Shown: positions 6,018 through 9,547 of the stretch, in pieces
Numbering within the stretch: the first letter of the stretch is position 1
Layout of the letters: each line of letters begins with the position of its first letter
NCBI GenBank assembly: GCA_036271855.1
Contig: DATAZV010000030.1
Span: 1-9,547, forward strand
Reading direction: 5' to 3'
From: JAQGMJ01 sp036271855
Lineage (GTDB): Bacteria; Pseudomonadota; Gammaproteobacteria; Burkholderiales; JAEUOS01
DNA length: 9,547 nt
Program-made: the position numbers and the translations under genes
The notes under the pieces: generated by a model
Database searches by the model: none
Told to the model about the DNA's origin: nothing
The model's input: the letters and a program-made list of their open reading frames with translations, nothing else

Positions 6018-8117
6018 CTATTTCCACATCTCGCGCATCACCGATTTCAGGTCCACCGGCCTGGGCGGCGGCGTGGCGGGATGCGACGGGTCTGCGGCTG
6101 CCGCGCGCGGGCTGACGCGCTCGAAGGCTTCGAGGTCGGTTTCGCGGATGAAGCGGCTGCGCGGCGCGTAGATATGCTTGCCGCCGCCGGGCGACTGGCC
6201 GCGCACCATGTATTTCATCGGCTGCACCAGCACCAGGTCGTCCTTGGCGCGGGTCATGGCCACATACAGCAGGCGGCGCTCCTCCTCGATTTCCTCTTCG
6301 GTGCCGGTGGCGAGATCCACCGGGATGCAGCCGTCGACCACATTGAGCACGCTCACCGCACGCCACTCCTGGCCCTTGGCGCTGTGGATGGTGGAGACGA
6401 CCAGCCAGTCTTCGTCCTTCACCGGCGCGCCCGCCTCGCCGCCGGTGGCCTCCGGCGGGTCGAGCGCGAGGTCGGTGAGAAAACCGGTGCGGGTGCGATG
6501 GGCAAGGGCGATCTGCTCCAGTTGATCGAGGTCGCTCATGCGCGTTTGAACGCTGTCGTAGGTGAGTTCGAGAATGAGGTTGTACCAGAGACGCAGGCGC
6601 TCGATTTCGCTGGCCCACTCTTTCGACGCCGCCAGGTCGAGCAGCAGGGAGACCAAGCTGTCCCAGGCTTCGAGGGCGGCGGCGGGTGGGCGGAATTCGA
6701 GGAAGGGCGCGAAGCCGTCCGGCCGCACGCCCAGCGACTCGAAGGCGCGGCGCGCCACCGCCGGGCCGATGCCCGGTACGAGTTTGAGCACGCGAAAGGC
6801 CGCCACCTGGTCGCGCGGGTTTTCCGCCCAGCGCAGGATTGCCAGTACGTCCTTCACGTGCGCGGCTTCGAGGAATTTCAGGCCGCCGAATTTGACGAAG
6901 GGGATGTTGCGCCGGGTCAACTCGATCTCCAGCGCCGCCGAATGATGCGCGGCGCGCGCCAGCACCGCCTGGTCGCGCAGGTCCATGCCGGCTTCGCGGT
7001 TGGCGAGAATGCGCTCGACCACGAACTGCACCTGGGCCTGCTCGTCCGGCACCATGGCGATCACCGGCTTGTTGCCGCCGGCGCGTTTGGAAAACAGATC
7101 TTTGGTATAGCGCTCGGCGGCGTGGCCGATGACGCGGTTGCAGGCTTCGAGTATCGGTGCGCTGCTGCGGTAGTTCTGCTCCAGCTTGAGGATGGCGGCG
7201 GGCGGCTCGAAGGCGGCGGGAAAGTCGAGGATGTTGCGCACCGTGGCCGAGCGGAAGGAGTAGATCGATTGCGCGTCGTCGCCGACCACGGTGAGGCCAT
7301 GGCCCTGCGGCGAGAGCCCGAACAGGATGCCGGCCTGCAGGGCGTTGGTGTCCTGGTACTCGTCCACCAGCACGTGGTCGAAGCGCTCGGCCACGGTGCG
7401 CGCGACTTCGTCGGCGGCCATCATTTGCGCCCAGTAGAGCAGCAGGTCGTCATAGTCGAGCACGTCCTGCGCCTGCTTGGCGGCGACGTAGCCGCCGAAC
7501 AGCGCGCCCAGTTCCTTCTCCCACTCGGCGCACCAGGGGAAGGCGCGCTGCAGGGTGTCGGCCAGCGGGGCGCGGGCGTTGACAGTGTAGGAATAGATGG
7601 CGAGACACGTTCCCTTTTTCGGGAAGCGCTTTTTCGATTCGGAGAACTTCAGGTCATCGCGCACCAGGTCCATCAGGTCGGCGGCGTCGCCGCGATCAAG
7701 GATGGAAAAATCCGGGTTCAGGCCGATGCTTTGGGCATGCAGGCGCAGCAGCTTGGCGCCCACCGCGTGAAAGGTACCGGACCATTCGAAGGCGTTGCCC
7801 GGCAAGGAAGCGGCGCCGGCGGCGCGGGTGCAGATGGCTTCGGCACGGCGGATCATTTCCCCGGCCATGCGCCGGGCGAAAGTCAGCAGCAGGATGCGCC
7901 CGGGGCGTGCGCCATTGAGCACAAGATGGGCGACGCGATGCGCCAGTACGGTGGTCTTGCCGGTGCCGGCGCCGGCGATCACCAGCAGCGGCGGCACCGG
8001 CGTTGCAAGGGCGCCGCGCAGGTCGCGGATGCCGTGGCTGGCGGCGGCGCGCTGGCCGGGGTTCAGATCATCGAGATGCGAGACTGAGGGGCGCGGCGGC
8101 GCCGTGGCAAGGTCCAT
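6018..8117 (-). CDS. UvrD/PcrA/Rep-type superfamily 1 ATP-dependent DNA helicase
   Basis: A 699-residue 3'-5' DNA helicase of the UvrD family, expected to act in DNA repair, recombination control or replication restart. All motifs are present: Q motif LNPGQ (18-22), Walker A GAGTGKT (49-55), motif Ia LTFARRMAGEM (78-88), motif II VDEYQDT (251-257), motif III VVGDDAQSIYSFR (277-289), motif IV NYRSS (315-319), motif V VSTIHSAKGQEW (574-585) and motif VI EEERRLLYVAMTRAKD (611-626). The length is close to UvrD (about 720), but motif Ia differs from the usual TFTNKAA of UvrD, PcrA and Rep, so this is probably a paralogue rather than the housekeeping uvrD. The C-terminus is rich in Pro and Ala before DLKSVMREMW. 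The ATG at 8117 is the first possible start; it has no Shine-Dalgarno sequence and sits just after a hairpin. A LexA-box-like site and candidate -10 lie upstream. Confidence 0.93.
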   Translation of the reverse strand: MDLATAPPRPSVSHLDDLNPGQRAAASHGIRDLRGALATPVPPLLVIAGAGTGKTTVLAHRVAHLVLNGARPGRILLLTFARRMAGEMIRRAEAICTRAAGAASLPGNAFEWSGTFHAVGAKLLRLHAQSIGLNPDFSILDRGDAADLMDLVRDDLKFSESKKRFPKKGTCLAIYSYTVNARAPLADTLQRAFPWCAEWEKELGALFGGYVAAKQAQDVLDYDDLLLYWAQMMAADEVARTVAERFDHVLVDEYQDTNALQAGILFGLSPQGHGLTVVGDDAQSIYSFRSATVRNILDFPAAFEPPAAILKLEQNYRSSAPILEACNRVIGHAAERYTKDLFSKRAGGNKPVIAMVPDEQAQVQFVVERILANREAGMDLRDQAVLARAAHHSAALEIELTRRNIPFVKFGGLKFLEAAHVKDVLAILRWAENPRDQVAAFRVLKLVPGIGPAVARRAFESLGVRPDGFAPFLEFRPPAAALEAWDSLVSLLLDLAASKEWASEIERLRLWYNLILELTYDSVQTRMSDLDQLEQIALAHRTRTGFLTDLALDPPEATGGEAGAPVKDEDWLVVSTIHSAKGQEWRAVSVLNVVDGCIPVDLATGTEEEIEEERRLLYVAMTRAKDDLVLVQPMKYMVRGQSPGGGKHIYAPRSRFIRETDLEAFERVSPRAAAADPSHPATPPPRPVDLKSVMREMWK

Positions 8118-8120
8118 GGG

Positions 8121-8144
8121 AAGACTGGCTTTATATTCAGTCTT
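8121..8144. promoter_or_regulatory. Leader inverted repeat abutting the helicase start codon
   Basis: AAGACTG (8121-8127) and CAGTCTT (8138-8144) are perfect complements with a 10-nt spacer. In the helicase mRNA the 3' arm ends 3 nt before the AUG, where a ribosome binding site would normally be. It may be an operator near the transcription start, or an mRNA hairpin that limits translation. Confidence 0.4.
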
Positions 8145-8147
8145 GCC

Positions 8148-8153
8148 ATTGTA
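8148..8153 (-). promoter_or_regulatory. Candidate -10 of the helicase promoter
   Basis: Read on the - strand this is TACAAT, matching TATAAT at 5 of 6 bases, and it directly follows the LexA-like site. No good -35 hexamer is visible at 16-18 bp. The predicted transcription start would fall near the leader inverted repeat, giving a leader of about 25 nt. Confidence 0.4.
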
Positions 8154-8169
8154 GTGTATTTACATACAG
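8154..8169 (-). promoter_or_regulatory. LexA (SOS) box-like operator upstream of helicase
   Basis: On the - strand it reads CTGTATGTAAATACAC. Against the CTGT-N8-ACAG LexA consensus of beta- and gammaproteobacteria, 7 of 8 conserved half-site bases match; against the idealised CTGTATATATATACAG, 13 of 16 match. It lies 36 nt before the helicase ATG and abuts a candidate -10, a position where LexA would block RNA polymerase. E. coli uvrD is itself an SOS gene, so the target makes sense. No experimental support is available here. Confidence 0.6.
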
Positions 8170-8204
8170 CTACGCGGATTTTTTGCGATTGCTGTGCCGG
8201 GCGT

Positions 8205-9209
8205 TCATTCCGCCATCTTGATGTGGCCGTCGCGGATCACCTTGCCCATGCGCGCGATTTCCGTGCGGATGTGGGTGGCGAAGTCTTCCGGGCTGCCGCC
8301 CATGATTTCCGAACCGTCGCTGGCCAGGGTGTTGCGCACTGCCGGCGTTGCCAACGCCTTGTTGGACTCGGCGTTGAGTTTCATCACCCGTTCGCGCGGC
8401 GTGCCCGCCGGCGCGAGCAGGCCGTACCAGGAGCCCGCCTCGTAAGCGGGTAGGCCGGACTCGGCAACGGTTGGAATTTCCGGCAGCAGGGCCGAGCGTT
8501 TTTTGCTGGTTACCGCCAGCGCGCGCACCTTGCCTGCCTTGATCTGCGGAATGATCGCCACCATGCTGCTGAACATCGAGTTGACCTGGCCGGCCAGCAG
8601 GTCCGACAGCGCCGGCGCCAGGCCCTTGTAGGGAACGTGCAGCATTTGCACCCCAGCCATGGATTCGAACATGGCGGCGGCCAGGTGGGCGGAGCTGCCG
8701 TTGCCGTTGGAGGCATAGGTGAGCTTGCCGGGCTGCGACTTCGCCAGCGCGGTGAATTCCTGGATGGTCTTGGCCGGTACGGCGGGGTAGACCACCAGCA
8801 CCGAAGGGGCGGAAGCAATCAGGATGATCGGCGAAAAATCCTTCACCGCGTCGTAGGACAGGTGCGGATGCAGGTTGGGATTCACCGCGTGGCTGCCGAC
8901 GCCGCCGAGAAACAGGGTATAGCCGTCGCCCGGCGCATGCGCTGCCTGCTCCGCGCCGACCACGCCGCCGGCGCCGGGGCGGTTGTCGACGAAGACTTGC
9001 TGGCCCAGGGTGACCGAGAGTTGCTGGGCGATGGCGCGTGCCACCGTATCGTTGCCGCCGCCGGGGGCGAAGGGCACGATCAGGCGGATTGACTTGTCGG
9101 GATAGGCCTGGGCCAGGGCGGCCGGGGGGGCGAGGGCCAAGGCCAGTGCGGCCATCACGTAGCGGGAAAAGGTGAATGAGGACATGGCGAAGGTCTTGCG
9201 GTTGAGCAT
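8205..9209 (-). CDS. Bug/TctC-family tripartite tricarboxylate transporter substrate-binding protein
   Basis: A secreted periplasmic binding protein of the Bug (TctC) family, which captures carboxylates, amino acids or aromatic acids, sometimes for a TctAB permease. From the chosen start it has 334 residues (family about 320-335). The signal peptide covers residues 1-33, with basic residues early, a hydrophobic core and cleavage at ALA-QAYP. The mature protein opens with the family hallmark YPDKSIRLIVPFAPGG (36-51), followed by GGGND (50-54) and VDNRPGAGG, and later PYKGLAPAL and APAGTPRERV. The ATG at 9209 was preferred because codons after it are GC3-rich whereas those just before (GTT CCT AAA) are not; the ATG at 9185 is nearly as good, and the frame is open to 9287. 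None has a clear Shine-Dalgarno sequence. No TctA or TctB is adjacent, so this is an orphan binding protein, as is common for Bug proteins. The ligand is unknown. Confidence 0.92.
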   Translation of the reverse strand: MLNRKTFAMSSFTFSRYVMAALALALAPPAALAQAYPDKSIRLIVPFAPGGGNDTVARAIAQQLSVTLGQQVFVDNRPGAGGVVGAEQAAHAPGDGYTLFLGGVGSHAVNPNLHPHLSYDAVKDFSPIILIASAPSVLVVYPAVPAKTIQEFTALAKSQPGKLTYASNGNGSSAHLAAAMFESMAGVQMLHVPYKGLAPALSDLLAGQVNSMFSSMVAIIPQIKAGKVRALAVTSKKRSALLPEIPTVAESGLPAYEAGSWYGLLAPAGTPRERVMKLNAESNKALATPAVRNTLASDGSEIMGGSPEDFATHIRTEIARMGKVIRDGHIKMAE

Positions 9210-9275
9210 TTTAGGAACATCCATGCAGGTGCTGGCACGATGGATGCGCGCTGCGAGTGCCGAAACGGCAGTGCG

Positions 9276-9281
9276 ATTATG
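9276..9281 (-). promoter_or_regulatory. Weak candidate -10 for the Bug gene
   Basis: Read on the - strand this is CATAAT (5 of 6 matches to TATAAT), 66 nt before the chosen start of the binding-protein gene. No convincing -35 is seen at 16-18 bp. It lies in the 128-bp gap after bioD, where an independent promoter would be expected. Confidence 0.2.
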
Positions 9282-9337
9282 GCCCACTCACGGGCGCGCC
9301 GAAATTATTTGCCTTATTTGTGTGCCCGTGCGCGGCC

Positions 9338-9547
9338 TCAGTCCGGCAGGCTCAGGCAGGCGGCGACCGCGTGTGCGTCCGGCTGTTGGAAAAACGGCAG
9401 CACGCCCAGCAGCGGCGCGGGCAGCGCCTCTTGCAGGGTTTGAAGATTTTCATCGAAGCGCGGCATGTCGGGGTCGATGCAATTGGCGACCCACCCTGCC
9501 AGGGTGAGGCCGCGCGCGCGGATGGCTTCGGCGCTGAGCAGGGCGTG
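9338..9547 (-). CDS. bioD: Dethiobiotin synthetase BioD, C-terminal 69 residues (5' part outside window)
   Basis: The last 69 codons of a gene that enters from the right edge and ends with TGA (TCA on + at 9338-9340). BioD makes dethiobiotin from 7,8-diaminopelargonate, CO2 and ATP, the penultimate step of biotin synthesis, in the cytoplasm. The segment begins HALLSAEAIRARGLTLAGWV, then NCIDPDMPRFDENLQTL (22-38) and APLLGVLPF (44-52). This matches the end of the BioD fold, where the conserved N-x-x-D-P region after GWV contacts the nucleotide base. The P-loop and substrate-binding residues lie outside the window. The gene is followed on the same strand, 128 bp later, by an unrelated Bug protein rather than bioB, so bioD closes its operon here. 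The identification rests on a partial protein but the motif run is characteristic. Confidence 0.82.
   Translation of the reverse strand, partial: HALLSAEAIRARGLTLAGWVANCIDPDMPRFDENLQTLQEALPAPLLGVLPFFQQPDAHAVAACLSLPD

Noticed and set aside
5847..8087. A 746-codon open frame on the + strand opposite the helicase
   Set aside because: It is antisense to a helicase with every superfamily 1 motif. Its predicted protein is rich in Gln, His, Gly, Arg and Ala without any recognisable domain, as expected of a shadow frame in GC-rich DNA.

Overview
The window is a GC-rich chromosomal stretch, most likely from a Burkholderiales betaproteobacterium (Oxalobacteraceae-like). The clues are a Bug/TctC-family periplasmic solute-binding protein, which is expanded in that order, strong GC3 in every real gene, a LivF-type ABC ATPase and a betaproteobacterial-looking BioD tail. 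I see no mobile element, CRISPR array, rRNA or tRNA. Most genes are housekeeping or ordinary accessory genes, and I do not see a clearly new multi-gene system.

Left part (1-2441): the 3' part of a branched-chain amino-acid type ABC ATPase (livF-like, +) converges, with only 3 bp between stop codons, on a membrane histidine kinase (-) that has a periplasmic dCache-type sensor and a phytochrome-like kinase core. No response regulator is next to it. A 376-bp intergenic region (2442-2817) separates the kinase from the divergent next block. It holds a perfect 16-bp palindrome (2631-2646), an AT-rich inverted repeat and a possible extended -10.

Middle part (2818-5709, +): egtB and egtD, overlapping by ATGA, encode the sulfoxide synthase and the histidine trimethylase of ergothioneine synthesis. 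A DUF427 protein follows 35 bp later, then a small putative lipoprotein or membrane-anchored protein. egtA, egtC and egtE are absent, which suggests the EgtB type that uses free cysteine.

Right part (5726-9547, all -): in transcription order these are the C-terminal end of bioD (dethiobiotin synthetase, cut by the window edge), a Bug/TctC solute-binding protein, a UvrD-type superfamily 1 helicase and a small outer-membrane-type lipoprotein. Just upstream of the helicase is a close match to a LexA (SOS) box, CTGTATGTAAATACAC, abutting a candidate -10 (TACAAT). This suggests DNA-damage control of the helicase and, less surely, of the lipoprotein downstream.

The best leads for a second look are the SOS box, the palindromes upstream of egtB and at the kinase 5' end, and the egtBD-DUF427 gene set.
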